Source of the DNA: Gremmenia infestans | Lineage: Eukaryota; Ascomycota; Leotiomycetes; Helotiales; Hamatocanthoscyphaceae | Direction: 5' to 3' | NCBI GenBank assembly: GCA_032629725.1 | Contig: JAFEVB010000002.1 | Coordinates: forward strand, 3,968,001-4,032,000 | DNA: 64,000 nt | In this document: one piece after another, positions 1 to 11,511 of the stretch | Numbering within the stretch: position 1 is the first letter of the stretch | How the letters are laid out: the number at the start of each line of letters is the position of its first letter | Made by a program: the position numbers and the translations under genes | Notes under the pieces: generated by a model | What the model saw: only the letters and a program-made list of their open reading frames with translations | What the model was told of the DNA's origin: nothing | The model's database searches: none

Positions 1-1552
1 CGAATCTCATCTCTTTGATCGATCCACTCTTGATGCCCATCGTTGCCGTCTTTCCTCTGTCTCTCTTCTTGAGCAAATCAGCTCCGACTTCTCTGTACAG
101 AGACAGAAGTCCCTTGGCAGCCATCATGACACCCTTGTCTTTACTCTTCCGGTACATGACTAAATCTTGTAAGAGGGTATCATTCATCGCCAATGGCTGG
201 CGTACGCAGATCTCCCGAATGGCGTTAAGACCAGCTGATGCAACTTCTGATGCAGATGCTTCTGAAACGAATTCATTGGCGATTTTCTGCACGAGTGGCT
301 CGAGGGCATCCGGAGGAACGAGGTTGTGCGTTGCTTGAGCGAGACAGGCGAGGAACGACGTTACAGATGGCTGTCGTGGGGTGAGATATTTGATGAAGTA
401 GGAGTATAATGAGATGACAGTCAACTTATGCAAGCCAACCAGTCGTGAAACTAGTGACAATACTAGCAACTTCTGCTCTAGATTGAGTTTCGATTTGCCA
501 TTTTGTAAGTGCTTTGAAAACAGAGTCTCGGCGAAGCCCTGAGGATCGTGTAATAAGTGTAGGGCGGAGAAGTTGAGCGGATGTGGCTGATTCTTTTTCT
601 TTTCGTTCTTCTTGACTTTCTTCACGGCCTCCTCCACATGCTTCTTTTTTTTGTTACTTTTCTTGTTGATACCAGCTTGGTGCTTCAGCTTGCCAACATC
701 AATACCGCCTTCATCATCACTACTTTCATCATCAAGCTCTTCTCTCTCTTTGTCCCCCCCCAGGAAGAATCGTACACCGCCTCCAATCACCTTTTCGTTG
801 TCCGCTAAACTAGCCTCCTTCATGATCTCGACAGCTTTCGTATCCGTCCATAATTGGCGCTTCCATAGTTCTCTGGTGATTTTCACAGCCCAAATACCCT
901 TCGGCGACGCTCGATCGGAAGTAAGCAGGTTGAAGAGCGCAGTTTGGATAGTTCGATTTAGGCGATGGTTTATGGTCTTGGAATTCGATGTCCGTAAATC
1001 CGAAAGTATCTTTTGAAACAACAAAGTCCTCAACGTCTTGCTCGGGGTAGCCACCAAAATTGGGAACAGCGAATTGAGGAGGTTCGAGGAGTCAATGATA
1101 TCTTTCCGTCGCAAAAGAACTAAGCTGCCCACAATCTTCTCCCGCAGCTCACTCTCCAATTGTGCGTGATGTAATGTGAGGATCGTCTTTAAGTCTTCGG
1201 CGAAATCTGCAGTGTCTTCCGGGAAACAGTCTGCGACATGCGCTACGAAATCAATGAGGTCGCGGAATGAGATAATTCCTGACGAAGTTGCAGTTGTAGG
1301 AGAAGCAAGGAAGATGTCGCGCTGCGATTGGTATTGCCCATATTGATTTAGGAAGTCCTCCGTATATGATCTAGACGGTGTGTCAAAAATAAAAATTCCC
1401 AGAAGATGGCGGGGACTTACTTTGGGTCTCTGCGAATTTTGTATTGAAGATTAGGGCTGCGAAAGTTAGTCTCTCGTGAAATACAATTTGAATAGTAACA
1501 CTGACAGATCTGCGTCAACCTTCTCAAGGGCGCCAACTCGTTTCTTTACCAT
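1..1552 (-). CDS. SDA1: SDA1, ribosome biogenesis and nuclear export protein (5' part; 3' end outside window)
   Basis: Sda1 acts in the nucleolus and nucleus on 60S pre-ribosome maturation and export and is needed for G1 progression (family knowledge). I read exons 1506-1552, 1421-1456 and 1370 down to the window edge. They join in frame to a protein beginning MVKKRVGALEKVDADL, followed by NLQYKIRRDPKSYTEDFLNQ. The long third exon carries the conserved N-terminal SDA1 stretch (FVAHVADCFPED, LHHAQLESELREKIVGSL). It then has an acidic and lysine-rich linker (DDESSDDEGG, KKKKHVEEAVKKVKKNEKKK) and the start of the C-terminal half (LPLNFSALHLL-like segment, then YFIKYLTPRQPSV). Intron 1 uses GTCAGT, which gives the expected DLPNLQY join; intron 2 uses GTAAGT. 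The frame is still open at base 1, so the end of the protein is missing. The upstream side holds only intergenic DNA and a tRNA. The identification is firm; the exact borders are a manual call. Confidence 0.93.
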
Positions 1553-1979
1553 CGTGGCGGATTATTTGGTGTAGGCTTATCGTGGTGCTCCGCAGCATTA
1601 GAGTTGAAGTCCTCAAAATATTTTGGAAAATTGCTATCAAGTATCTTAGCTCCGGATAAATCCCTGCTAGCTTACCACAGAGGGGAGGGGAGGGGAGTGA
1701 AGCTATGCCATGTGACATACCACGTGATAATCTCGTGTTTTCAAGTAATGTAATTCATTTGAGCTATTTTCCTTAGATAGTAAAAAGGGGAAAAAAATAC
1801 AGAAAATTAAAGAATTAATAAAAGATAGAAGTAAATACCATAGAAGAACGAGGGGTTTCATAGGCATCGTAATAATTAGACAGCTTTCTTAGTGGGTTTT
1901 CGGTTAAAAATAAAATTTCAAAATTGCATTGAGAATAGCTCAAAATAGGGTATTTTCTTCCACAATTCATAACAACTAT
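1553..1979. other. Intergenic: SDA1 upstream region
   Basis: No open frame is convincing here. A purine run (repeated GGGGA) lies at about 1680-1697 and a CACGTG palindrome at 1721-1726. Either could belong to the SDA1 promoter. The distal half is AT-rich. Confidence 0.4.
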
Positions 1980-2051
1980 GGCCCGTTGGCCCAATGGCAA
2001 GGCGTGAGACTTCGAATCTTGAGATTGCAGGTTCGACCCCTGCACGGGTCG
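1980..2051 (+). tRNA. tRNA-Arg, anticodon UCG (decodes CGA), no intron
   Basis: A complete 72-nt cloverleaf can be drawn. The acceptor stem pairs GGCCCGT with ACGGGTC (one G-U pair), and a discriminator G follows. The D arm is GCC...GGC. The anticodon stem is TGAGA with TCTTG (two wobble pairs), closing a CTTCGAA loop with anticodon TCG. The T arm is GCAGG-TTCGACC-CCTGC. There is no intron in the anticodon loop. The gene sits at the edge of an AT-rich island, and a T-rich stretch (CTTTTTTG at about 2119) follows about 70 nt downstream. Confidence 0.93.
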
Positions 2052-2581
2052 GTTGAACTAATAGAGCGTCCTTTGGGACAATTTTTGGTTCGATATCTAT
2101 CAAACTCATAGACTTACTATCTTTTTTGTATATTTTTACGCGAAAAATTTATTAAAAGCTGTGAGATTTGTCGATATCATGAAGTAGGAGCTATGATATA
2201 TAGAAATACTACTTAGATTAGAACATATTTTCAATTACATCTTTCAATATTTTTAAGTGATTTTTTTTATCTTACTATTTTCCTTACTACCTCGCCTTAC
2301 CATACTATTTAGGCTTTCTATTGTAACTTCTAATTTGTATTTCTAAAAGGTCTTTAGTATGTTTCACTAACAGACTACTTCTCTATGATTTAACTAACAA
2401 GATATATCCTTTTCTTATATTAATTTTCTATAATTTAAATAATGTCCTACGAGTATCAACCTATAATATAGGTGATGTATGACTATAAAACAAAGGCTTG
2501 TCTAGTATAGAGTTTATTCACCATAAAGAGCACGTAATAGAGACTCTCTCCGACGCATATAATAGCAAGCAATTAATCACT
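2052..2581. other. AT-rich gene-free stretch
   Basis: Strongly AT-rich sequence full of stops in all frames. It resembles RIP-degraded repeat DNA, but no terminal repeats or protein relics could be recognised. Confidence 0.5.
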
Positions 2582-3220
2582 TTAATCATCAATCGACTTC
2601 CCTCTACGACCAGCCCACACATCGCCGTGATGATCATAATCATAATGCCTCCCCTTCGACCTTCCACTAGAGGCCCAATACCAGCCCATCAGCCCATTAT
2701 TATTAGCAACCGCAGCCCCACTAACCCTCCTCTCCCTCCTCCTTCGGCTCGTCCCCCTCCTTCCATCACTACTCTCACTCTCGCTCCTATTTCTTCGTCT
2801 CACTCGGGCCCTCCGCGGCTTCCTCACACCATCACCCCTCCTACCCCACCCACCATCCCCGCCCCGTCTCCTCACCCGACTAGACCTAGAACCCCGCGAG
2901 GACCCAAACTCAGAGTCAGAGTCGTCGTAGGAGGTATAGAAGGGCGGGACCCAGATCGCAGAGCGGTTGTCGATGCAGCATTTGTAAAAAATGACGACAA
3001 GGACTAGGAGGCCGAATATGGCGCCGATTGTTGCGCCGGCTACGAGGCCGGAATTGTTGCTGGGGTTATGGGGGACGACGATTTGAGCTGTGGGTGACAC
3101 GGATGGGGAATCTGTGGTCGAGAGAGGGAAAGGTACTGTTGTTGGAGAGGCTGCGTTCTGTCTCGCACCAATATGCGGCTGGAGTTGTAATATATTGCGC
3201 AGTGCTGGTAGAGGTGCCAT
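2582..3220 (-). CDS. Single-pass membrane protein with Arg/Ser-rich cytoplasmic tail
   Basis: An uninterrupted frame of 212 codons. The N-terminal part (about residues 1-55) is rich in Ser, Thr and Pro, as in fungal cell-surface stalks. A single hydrophobic span follows at about residues 57-80 (GLVAGATIGAIFGLLVLVVIFY). Then comes a Cys-Cys pair and a long basic tail with Arg-Ser and Ser-Glu blocks, ending KSIDD. This layout matches many uncharacterised Pezizomycotina proteins, so no function is assigned. There is no clear signal peptide at the chosen ATG, so an upstream exon carrying one may be missed. It lies tail-to-head with the regulator gene to its right. Confidence 0.6.
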   Translation of the reverse strand: MAPLPALRNILQLQPHIGARQNAASPTTVPFPLSTTDSPSVSPTAQIVVPHNPSNNSGLVAGATIGAIFGLLVLVVIFYKCCIDNRSAIWVPPFYTSYDDSDSEFGSSRGSRSSRVRRRGGDGGWGRRGDGVRKPRRARVRRRNRSESESSDGRRGTSRRRRERRVSGAAVANNNGLMGWYWASSGRSKGRHYDYDHHGDVWAGRRGKSIDD

Positions 3221-3739
3221 TGTAAGATTATTTGCAGGGAGTTGTTCTTGAGACCAAAGGAGAATGAGGTAGGGACATCATGGAAAGGCATTGGGAAGGT
3301 GGCCTTTTGTAAAAAAAGGCGGCAATGGGGGAATCGAGCAGGATGGCGGGTTGCCCGGCTTGTGTGAAGTGACAGATGCAGCCTCGTGAGAGGCGTCTAC
3401 CCGGTGTTGTTGCGAAAACGAATAGAGCCATAAGAAAATAGAGGGGTGTGTCTGAATCTATAACGACTGTCATTATGATGTGACAGCCCTGTCTTATCAT
3501 TGCTCAGATCAGATCGCCTTGCATGAGCGTTCGGCGAATGTAAATGTCGTGGCGTCGTCTTGTCATTAATCTGCATACAGTGCACAATCGATTGACCAAT
3601 GGGACAGACTACGCGGCTCTGCGGGGAGCAATGTGGTGGGGAAGCCATCTGACACATGTTGAAGTTGCTAGCACTTTTGATCCAAAATGTGAATACAACG
3701 ATCTCCAAGTAAGTATTATATAGAATAGCTTTTTATTGC
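3221..3739. other. Intergenic between the membrane-protein gene and the regulator 3' end
   Basis: Several short overlapping minus-strand frames exist but none has recognisable protein character. This is probably the 5' region of the membrane-protein gene plus the 3' region of the regulator. Confidence 0.35.
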
Positions 3740-6079
3740 TTATTCTGACCAATTGTACTCCATTTCATAGCCATTGCCGGTGTATGCCGGGAGCTCGCCA
3801 TCCATGAGTGTGTTCCAGTACTCCCAATCAACTGGAGTGATTCCGGGCACTGTATTGTCGTAAGAAAGATCGGATATTTCCCATTCGTCTTTCGTGTTTT
3901 GGTGCCTGTTGTTCGTCGGTGGAAGATTGCTGGTATAGTCTGGCATTTGATTCGATCTCAAGTATGATTCCTGGTTCTGAAATACAGCAGATGGCTGTGG
4001 TAAATCCAGAACATTCCGCTGAGCGCGTAGCAAAGTAATATATCGCGGAGTTGAGTTCCCGTGTCTGTGACTAAGAACACCATATTCCTCCCTTCTTCGC
4101 CAGGCCTTGAGGGTCAAGTTTCCAATAGCATAATAAAGCGCATTCTTGGTATCAGTGATCATATGAGGCCGATATCCGTAGGCAGTTTCGACCTGTTGCC
4201 ATGACCTTTCTACCAAATCACCCGTAAGTCGATGTCGGAGCTCGCTGAGTATGTAAATAAAAGCAGACAATTGAAAATAGTGCTGAATGTGCCAGCGGAA
4301 CCCCTCAAGCTCTTTGGAATTTTGACCAAGCCCATCGATTTCTAATTCTTTTAAACCTTCTCTAAAGACAAAATCCTTTTCAGCCTGTGGCATACTCGCT
4401 CCTTTATCGGGATATTGGCGTGCTATAGAATAAATTAGCATAGGCTTTTTTCAAAATACGTATGAACAAACAGCTGACATCCTAAGGAATGGCATCTTAT
4501 GTGGAAATACCAACTTACGATGATGTGCCATGATTCTCATAGTGCAAATGACAGATTTTGCTACGTGCATAACCAGAAGATGCAAAGGAATCGATGCATC
4601 ACAGTATCTCGTGTACTTTCGTTCAAAATGAGCCTCTAGATCGTTGATAGCTTTGTCTTTCGCTTGGAGATGCTGAGGGCCACGAGGCTTAGTCCATCCG
4701 ATTTCGCCATCATCTACGGATGTTCCCGTTGTCGTACCTGCTCTCCTAATGGCAACGGCAACGTCGAATCGAAGGCAGCAGAACATCATCTCCGTAGCCC
4801 CTTCTTTTTCCTTCGGGGGCTCTTTCATAGTTGGGCTCAAATCGCTGTCCGAGATATTCAACGGAACCTGGGTATCAAATGCGAAATTCCATACTTGGAA
4901 ACCAAATCCGGCTAGTTTTGAGGCATGGCCATCTAGGAAAACTACTTGCCACCATGTACGCCGCCTGATCTCTGCATCAAAAGGCGAAACCTTATATTTC
5001 GAACTATCTCGATGCAGCCCAAGTCTCTGGGCAATTCGAACCGCAACCCCAGTGAGAACGGACATTGAATGATGATCCAAGTTCTTGCGAACTCCATGCA
5101 AGTAGATTATGAAAGCGTGAAGTGTCGAAATATTCAGTGACTTGAGAAATTTCGCATTTATCAAAGCCTGTTGCGTTCCGTTGCAATACTTAGCGACTAG
5201 CACTTGGCGAGTCTCATTAAACATGCTCTGGCAATCTGCATTGTCCAGTGCCACGACAGCAAGAAAGTAAATGGAGAACATCAGAGCCTCAGTCGATCGA
5301 GACACCGTTTCCAAATTTCCACTTGCATCAAGAATAATTTGCTGCACTGTCGGTGCGTGAAATATTTTGACGAGAGGATTGACGTGAACGAGAAAGGTCT
5401 GCCACAGCCGGAAAATATGGACGGGTGGAGGATGCATGGATGTCAACTTTTTCGCGCCTGTTGATGTATGACCAACTAGCAGACTCTCAGGATGAGGGTA
5501 GGGAGCGCCATCATTAGATTCGTCATCTGAGGAGCCGGCTCGAAGAGCATCATTTGGATACTGGAAGTCATCTTTATGAATACCCTGCCAGAAAGGACTA
5601 TCAAGTCAGAAGAGTAGAAACGGGTAAACCAGCAAGACCTACTTGTCAACGTAATGCGAATTGCCTTTATTCGTAAACAGTGAACCTCCATCTCTTTCAG
5701 ATGTTCGAGGACTAGGGGCATTCATACTGAGCAATTGAAACTCATGATGATCGGGTGACTTGTTTTGGGGAAGGGGTTCATCGGTTTCGAATTCCTCAGG
5801 AATGTCCTCATCAATATTGACGCCATGACTTTTCAATAAGTGTTCGTACTTCCGAAGTTTTGCAGCAAGATCAATCTCGGTGAGCTTCCTCTTCCGGCGC
5901 CTTGGAAGACTAGGCGTACTGGCTACACATTGGACTTGGGCTTTGATGCAATTGGAGCAAGGCTTTTGTCTGTCGCATTTTACTTTTCTCTGTTGACACA
6001 AGAGACAGGAATGGCCACGAGTGATTTTGGTAAGAGGAGTTTGCCCAGGTGCAGAAGCTGGAGAAGGTCTCCCGTCCAT
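3740..6079 (-). CDS. Zn2Cys6 fungal transcription factor, divergent from an MFS exporter
   Basis: Three exons (5643-6079, 4519-5597, 3740-4422) join in frame to 732 residues. The zinc cluster is at residues 25-52 with spacing CX2CX6CX5CX2CX6C (CLLCQQRKVKCDRQKPCSNC). A basic linker (RRRKRK) and a short predicted coiled coil around LAAKLRKYEHLL follow. The central part has hallmarks of the fungal-specific regulatory domain, such as RRRTWWQVVFLDGHASKLAG. Intron 1 (45 nt) uses GTAGGT and a TAG acceptor, giving a DNPFWQGI join; intron 2 is 96 nt with GTAAGT. Proteins of this class bind CGG-containing sites as dimers (family knowledge). The next gene on the right is a divergent DHA2-type exporter. 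A regulator next to an exporter usually controls it, so this protein likely does, but that is inference. Confidence 0.88.
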
Positions 6080-6686
6080 CACGTCTGATATTGATAGGGA
6101 TAGGTCAGGTTGGGTTGTCGATTGGTTTAGCTTGCGGTGCTTGTTCCGTATTCGCTTATGTAAGCTCGTGCTGTTCTCCCCACTCCACCGGCCCCGACTG
6201 CAAAAGCAATGCAGATTGAAGAGATGGACCTCTGCTCTGCGCAAGGAAGTATTAATGCTAGAAGCGCGAGGGATATTGATATCGAGGTCGCTCGGAGTAT
6301 TTGAGGTCTCTCGGAATCGGGGATTATTGGTGGCGCAAAATCTATGCTGCAAATCTCGGTGCAAACAGAAATCTCGGTCCCGAACTGCAATTATGGACGC
6401 GGCTCGTCAGCCACGGTCACGAAAAGAGCCCCGATCTTACTTGTCTTCTCCTGTCTTTCGATGCTACTAGGCAACAAAGTTTTTCTTCTTATAAGTATAA
6501 TACTAATACAATGTCTCCCTATTGAATAGTCTCCAATTCTGTCCATATACCTACTATTCAAGCAGCTTCATTTGTGTTAAGCGATCGAGCCCTCTGAACT
6601 TCTTCATTCATTTACACGTTATATATACGACTACAACTTCTTGACAAGCTATTCAAAGTGTTCATTCTTCAAACTTCAGTCGCAAG
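6080..6686. promoter_or_regulatory. Bidirectional promoter region between regulator and MFS exporter
   Basis: 607 bp separate the two start codons. It contains a TATA-like TATATATAC at about 6620-6628, roughly 60 bp before the exporter ATG. Two direct copies of AAATCTCGG lie at 6351-6359 and 6369-6377 (18-bp period), and further CGG triplets fall at about 6308-6325. CGG triplets are the usual half-sites of Zn2Cys6 proteins, so this cluster is a candidate operator for the neighbouring regulator. The 5' UTRs of both genes must also lie here. Confidence 0.5.
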
Positions 6687-8530
6687 ATGGCCTCTAGCAA
6701 AGAAGAGCCTCGCGGTTCAGCAGAAGTCGATTTAGAGAAGGCGGGATCGCCACCTATAGCTACCGGTCACCATGAATCCGAAGACGAATTTCCTGGACCG
6801 AAAAAGCTCTTTCTGATCATGTTAGGCGTATACTTGTCTATGTTTTTGGTGGCATTGGACCGAACAATTATTGGAACCGCTATTCCCAAAATTACGGATG
6901 ACTTCCACAGCATCGACGACGTTGGGTGGTACGCGAGCTCTTACTTGATCACTCTTTGTGCTTTCCAACTCATCTTTGGTCGGATATACACCTTTTACCC
7001 TGCAAAATGGGTCTTGCTATGCGCCATTGGTCTTTTTGAGCTCGGTGTAAGTCGCTCTCCTCAAAACTTGATCTTAATTACTGATTTCTTACTAGTCTGT
7101 TGTTTGTGGCGCCGCGCCAAATTCGATTGCATTTATCATTGGCCGAGCTATTGGTATGTCAACTCACATCAAGTAAGAGAGCTTTGCTAACCTTCTTCAT
7201 AGCGGGCCTTGGATCAGCCGGCATCTTCACCGGCGCTGTGACGACCATGATCATTTCTATTCCTCTTCACAGACGGCCCATGTTTCAGGGCATCTTCGGA
7301 GCAGTCTTTGGCGTTGCCTCGGTGTGCGGACCCCTGGTAGGAGGCGCTTTCACAACTTCCGTCAGTTGGAGATGGTGCTTTTACATCAACTTGCCAATTG
7401 GTGCTTTGGTCGTAGCCATAATTCTCTTCCTTCTCAAAGCGCCTCCCAGCAAGAATACCGACACCATCAAACAACAAATCGTGAAACTTGACCCTCTCGG
7501 GAGCTTGGTGTTTCTCCCAGCTATAATATGCTTGCTGTTGGCGCTTCAGTGGGGAGGAACAACCTACGCCTGGGCTAACGCGCGTATCTTTGTACTTTTA
7601 ATACTTGCAGGGGTTCTGATCATCATATTCGTGATCATCCAATTCAAATCCGGCGATAACGCAACAGTTCCCATTCGAATCATCAACCAACGAAGTATCC
7701 TCGCGGGTGCATACTTCTCCGTAGTGTCGCAAGGATCGATGATGGTACTCATTTACTATCTCCCTATCTGGTTTCAGGCCGTCAAAGGAGTCTCAGCCGT
7801 CCAGTCCGGGATTCACACCCTTCCGCTTGTTCTGTCCCTCGTCGTTGGAAGTATTCTGAGCGGCATCATCACCCAAAAAACCGGCTACTATGTCGGTCAA
7901 CTCTACGCCTCCACCATCCTCACGGCTATCGGTGCTGGTCTCCTTACAACGTTGACCGTCGATATTAGCAGTGGGAAATGGATTGGTTATCAGATAATCT
8001 ATGGGTTCGGGCTTGGACTCGGTATGCAGCAAGCGGGCATGTCTGCGCAGACGTGCTTGGGCAAGAAGGACGTGATGACTGGGGTCTCCATCATGTTCTT
8101 TTTCCAAGGACTTGGAGGATCTATCTTCATCACTGTCGGCCAAACCGTCTTTAGTCACTCTCTTGTGTCAAATCTCGGGAAAATCGCCAGTCTCGATACA
8201 GCGCAGATTGTTAATTCTGGCGCAACAGATTTAAAAACACTAATTCCAGCGGATATGCTAGAGGAAGTACTTGTTCAGTACAATGGTGCTCTCACAAACA
8301 CGTTGAAAGTTGCCCTGGCGCTTTCCTGTTCTACGATTGTGACAGCATTGACGATGGAGTGGAAGAGTATAAAGGGGCTGAAGCAAGGTGGACAGCCTCC
8401 TGTGGCCGAGAAAGATAAAGCGGAGGAGACGAGTGAGGAGAAGAGCATGGCTACTGAGACACAGACATCGGTTGCAGCTGACGTTAATCCGGCTGCAACT
8501 GGTGGTCCGGAAGGATCCAAGGTGTCCTGA
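6687..8530 (+). CDS. MFS multidrug/toxin exporter, 14-TM DHA2 (H+ antiporter) type
   Basis: Exons 6687-7046, 7096-7153 and 7203-8530 give 581 residues. A hydrophilic N-terminus of about 45 residues precedes TM1, which carries the DHA2 signature [17 protein letters not shown]. The motif [12 protein letters not shown] follows in TM2. The [15 protein letters not shown] segment spans the last splice junction and matches the conserved motif C region. Hydrophobic spans continue to about residue 530, and the tail is acidic and Lys/Glu-rich. Family members pump toxins, mycotoxins or drugs out across the plasma membrane. The substrate cannot be read from sequence. The divergent Zn2Cys6 regulator suggests inducible, substrate-specific expression. 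No polyketide synthase, NRPS or terpene synthase lies nearby, so this may be a stand-alone resistance unit. Confidence 0.92.
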
Positions 8531-9703
8531 GGAGACCTGGGGATCATCCTTTCATATTCATCGCATCGAGTCTTCGAATAGAAGCCCTGGCATTTTGGCG
8601 TACAAATACCCCTCTCAAACATGTACATTTAAAGCATAATCTCTCCTTATATTAATACAAAATAAAGAAGCAAAAGAACAAGAAGAAAATGGAAGTCCAT
8701 AGTATACTGAAGGCCTGAGCAAGCTCTGCTGTAACATGAATCAAATCGCCTAACATTTAACTTATTGCATATTAACCCACGTTCAACTTTCAAGCAAGTC
8801 ATATACTCACTCACTTCAATAATCCATTGAACGAACAACGCGTATAATTGGGCATCATTTAGTCATGTCATTGCTTTCGAAAGCGGCCCCTTCCAGTATT
8901 GCTCGAGGCCATCGCGTCCCTCTTATTCGTATGATGGGTTGTGATGCGTTAGTGACACAAGCCTTAGTCATAACGCTGATGCTTTAAAGTAACACCGTGA
9001 TACTGGCCAGTATTAGCAACCAGGCCTAGGTAGCTGGACAGCACATTCGCGAGAGTCGAAGGACTTTTCCCGCTTCGATCTAGATCTTGTTAAGCGACAA
9101 AGTCCTGTTCGATGAGAAGGTCGTACAAGGTTGCGATAAACTCGGCGGAGCACGGGAGCAGTCGTCTTGCACTTGACATTGATCTTCAGCAACCGGTGTT
9201 GGGTCTGGGTCAGGGTCATCGTCAGAATCCCGAATTCCGCGGGTTCATTCGTCCGCGAACGCTGTCACGAATATAGATTTCCAGACTCGCCCCGATGAAC
9301 CGGATCATGGCCAGGAATCATACACGCCGTCGTATATACTCGGCTCAACAGTATATTCAGGACAATTGTAGGTTTCTTGTTCTTCTGGCTGCTTGAAGCT
9401 GGGCGGTCTCTCAGACATGATGACAAACCAGCAGCTGTGTGATCATAAAAGCAGTTAGGGTATAAGAGGGTGGTGGAATGACAAAATAGGGAGGGGGCGT
9501 ATAGGTCATCCTGGATAGAAACAGCGGTCCTGATCTTTTTTTATGCCCCAAGTGGAAACCTCTAAAAATGGAGGGGGTGAGATGGGAATCCTACTGGCAT
9601 TCGATGATTCACCGAATAAGGCTGAAGCCTAAACTGTATGTATCCAGCCAAGGCGATTGTATGTAAATACCTGCGAACTTTATTCGTTCCATCTATTATC
9701 AAT
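8531..9703. other. Intergenic, 1.2 kb
   Basis: No gene is recognised. A 37-codon minus frame beginning MSERPPSFKQPEEQETYNCP lies at about 9306-9419. Further left, at about 9080-9230, is another open minus frame (DDDPDPDPTPVAEDQCQ). They do not join by any plausible intron. They could be a small or decayed gene, but I do not call it. Confidence 0.3.
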
Positions 9704-11511
9704 TCACGCAAAATGGTCTCTCCGCTTATTCCTTGAGCCCCTTTCTTCCTCCAGGACAGAAGCCATTGCACCGACCCACCTATTCCGTGGAGCCCCAATT
9801 CCAACCGCCCTACCCTTCCCTTTCACATCCATCACTGCAGCTATTTTTCCATGAAACGGTCCGGCGGTCGCTGCTCCCGTGAGGCCTGACTCCCATGCCG
9901 AAAAGCACATGAACCAACAAGCCCACACGGCCATGATAGCAATGAAAGCCGTCAACACCCAGGCTCCAGCTTTGTCACCCTTCGTCGGCGGCGTAATCCG
10001 CTGCGCTGGTGGCACAGCAGAGGAATTATGCCCTGCAGTTGGGTTCGAGATACTGGTCCCGCCCGTAGAATCTGTTAGGGGTACGCTAACATACCGAACC
10101 ATTGTAGATTGAAAGACTTCCAAGGCCGCCATCTGCTGACCCACGCCGTCACTGCCATCCCAAGTCCTATCCAGAAACCACTTCAACCCACACGTCGTGC
10201 CCCTCGAACCACCTGTACATTGCGCTGCTGCTGCATTTGCGGAGGATTTTTAGGAGCGCGATGGTTTTGTTGTAGATGAAGGGCGCCATTTGTGTGGATT
10301 GGCCCATCCAGCGAGAGAGGTAGGCTTTGAAGGAGTGTTCGTCCGTATTGCATTTGTCGTACTGTTCACAGATGTCTTTCATGATGCCGTCGGGGAAGAA
10401 GGCAAGTGCGATGGCGTCGATGAGTCCTTGAGTTCGGGTGCGCCATACTGGGTCTCCGTTCGTCTGTTAGGGAGATTGTGAGTTGGGAGGCATGTCCAAA
10501 ATTTTGGAGGGGGCTTACGTAGTTGTACATAGTTGACGCTCCCATTAGCATAATGGCGGCGTTGTAGGACCATTGATTATGGTCGATCTTGGTACAGTTT
10601 AGTTTGGTAGCCTCAGAGTTGTCATAAACGTTGTAATTCTGGTCAATAAGACCGATTTTCTCCATCCATTCCCAGACCTTGACTGCCCATTGTGAGTAGT
10701 GATCGTCATTAGTGTACCGAGCAAGTTGAGATGCGATGTTGAAGAGGCATCCGTTGGAAATCGAGTTCTTCAAATCATAACCGTTGATCTGGTAGACCTG
10801 CCAGCGAAGTCCACCGCCGCAAGTAGTCGTGTCCCAACGGCCTATCTGTTCATTGAATACCGCTTGAGCCAGGCTCAGCCATGATGGATCCTTTGGATTT
10901 GGTGGGCTTGGGAAGTTCGTCTCGGCTGCGGACAAAGCTGCCATTGCCCAGAACGCTTGGTCGTCATTTCCCATCTCGGCACTCTCATTTTGGGGATTGA
11001 AATCTTTGGCATTTCCAACCTGGAACTGCAGCCCTTGAATTGTGATGTCGTTGTAGGTTGTGTCTCCAGTGTAATGCCCTGTGAGGACGAGTCAGCATAA
11101 CTTGGGTCCCAATATTCGTAAGTTGCGACAGCTACAGTGTTCCCATACACCCACACAAAGCACGCATAAAAAAGAAGTTCCTGATCTAGAGAGTGAGATG
11201 GAAATCTCAAAATCACTTACAATAATTGATCAAGGCCCCCCACATAGCACCGGATTCCCACCAGTAATATGGAGGTTCGGGGAGTTTTCCAGGCATCTGT
11301 CCACTCTCATTTCCCTTGTAATAGCTCACCATATCGTACGCAGCGATGCTGGCAGCCGTCTTGATGGATTCTGAAGGGTGCGAAAATCAGCACAGCTTGT
11401 TATCTACTCTGCCAGTGAGGAAATAAACGTACCAACATTGTCGACATCGATCTCTATCGCTATTACCACCTGGAATACCACAAGACACAGCAAAGCACAA
11501 GCTCGAAGCAT
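9704..11511 (-). pseudogene. GH76 alpha-1,6-mannanase-like gene (DFG5/DCW1 family) with one-base frameshift
   Basis: Exons 11433-11511, 11221-11370, 10519-11078 and 9704-10463 encode a secreted GH76 enzyme of about 515 residues if one base is disregarded. There is an N-terminal signal peptide (MLRACALLCLVVFQVVIA). The family catalytic Asp pair is present at about residues 115-116 (MGNDDQAFWAMAAL). Further conserved stretches are [18 protein letters not shown] and GGLRWQVYQ. Family members act on cell-wall mannan and link GPI mannoproteins to glucan. In exon 4 the frame breaks at an A-run (bases 10247-10251, minus sense): NKTIALLK must be followed by SSANAAAAQCTGG, which lies one base out of frame. 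No GT occurs near enough for an intron. The C-terminus has a membrane span (WVLTAFIAIMAVWACWFM) and a basic tail rather than a plain GPI signal. It is either a recent pseudogene or an assembly indel. Confidence 0.85.

Noticed and set aside
2498..3007. Plus-strand frame of 169 codons rich in Pro
   Set aside because: It is the antisense of the Arg/Ser-rich tail of the minus-strand membrane protein; its Pro-rich composition is the mirror of the Arg codons.
9306..9419. Small minus-strand frame beginning MSERPPSFKQPEEQETYNCP
   Set aside because: Plausible composition but only 37 codons. The open frame further left (DDDPDPDPTPVAEDQ) cannot be joined to it by a valid intron, so I could not support a gene.
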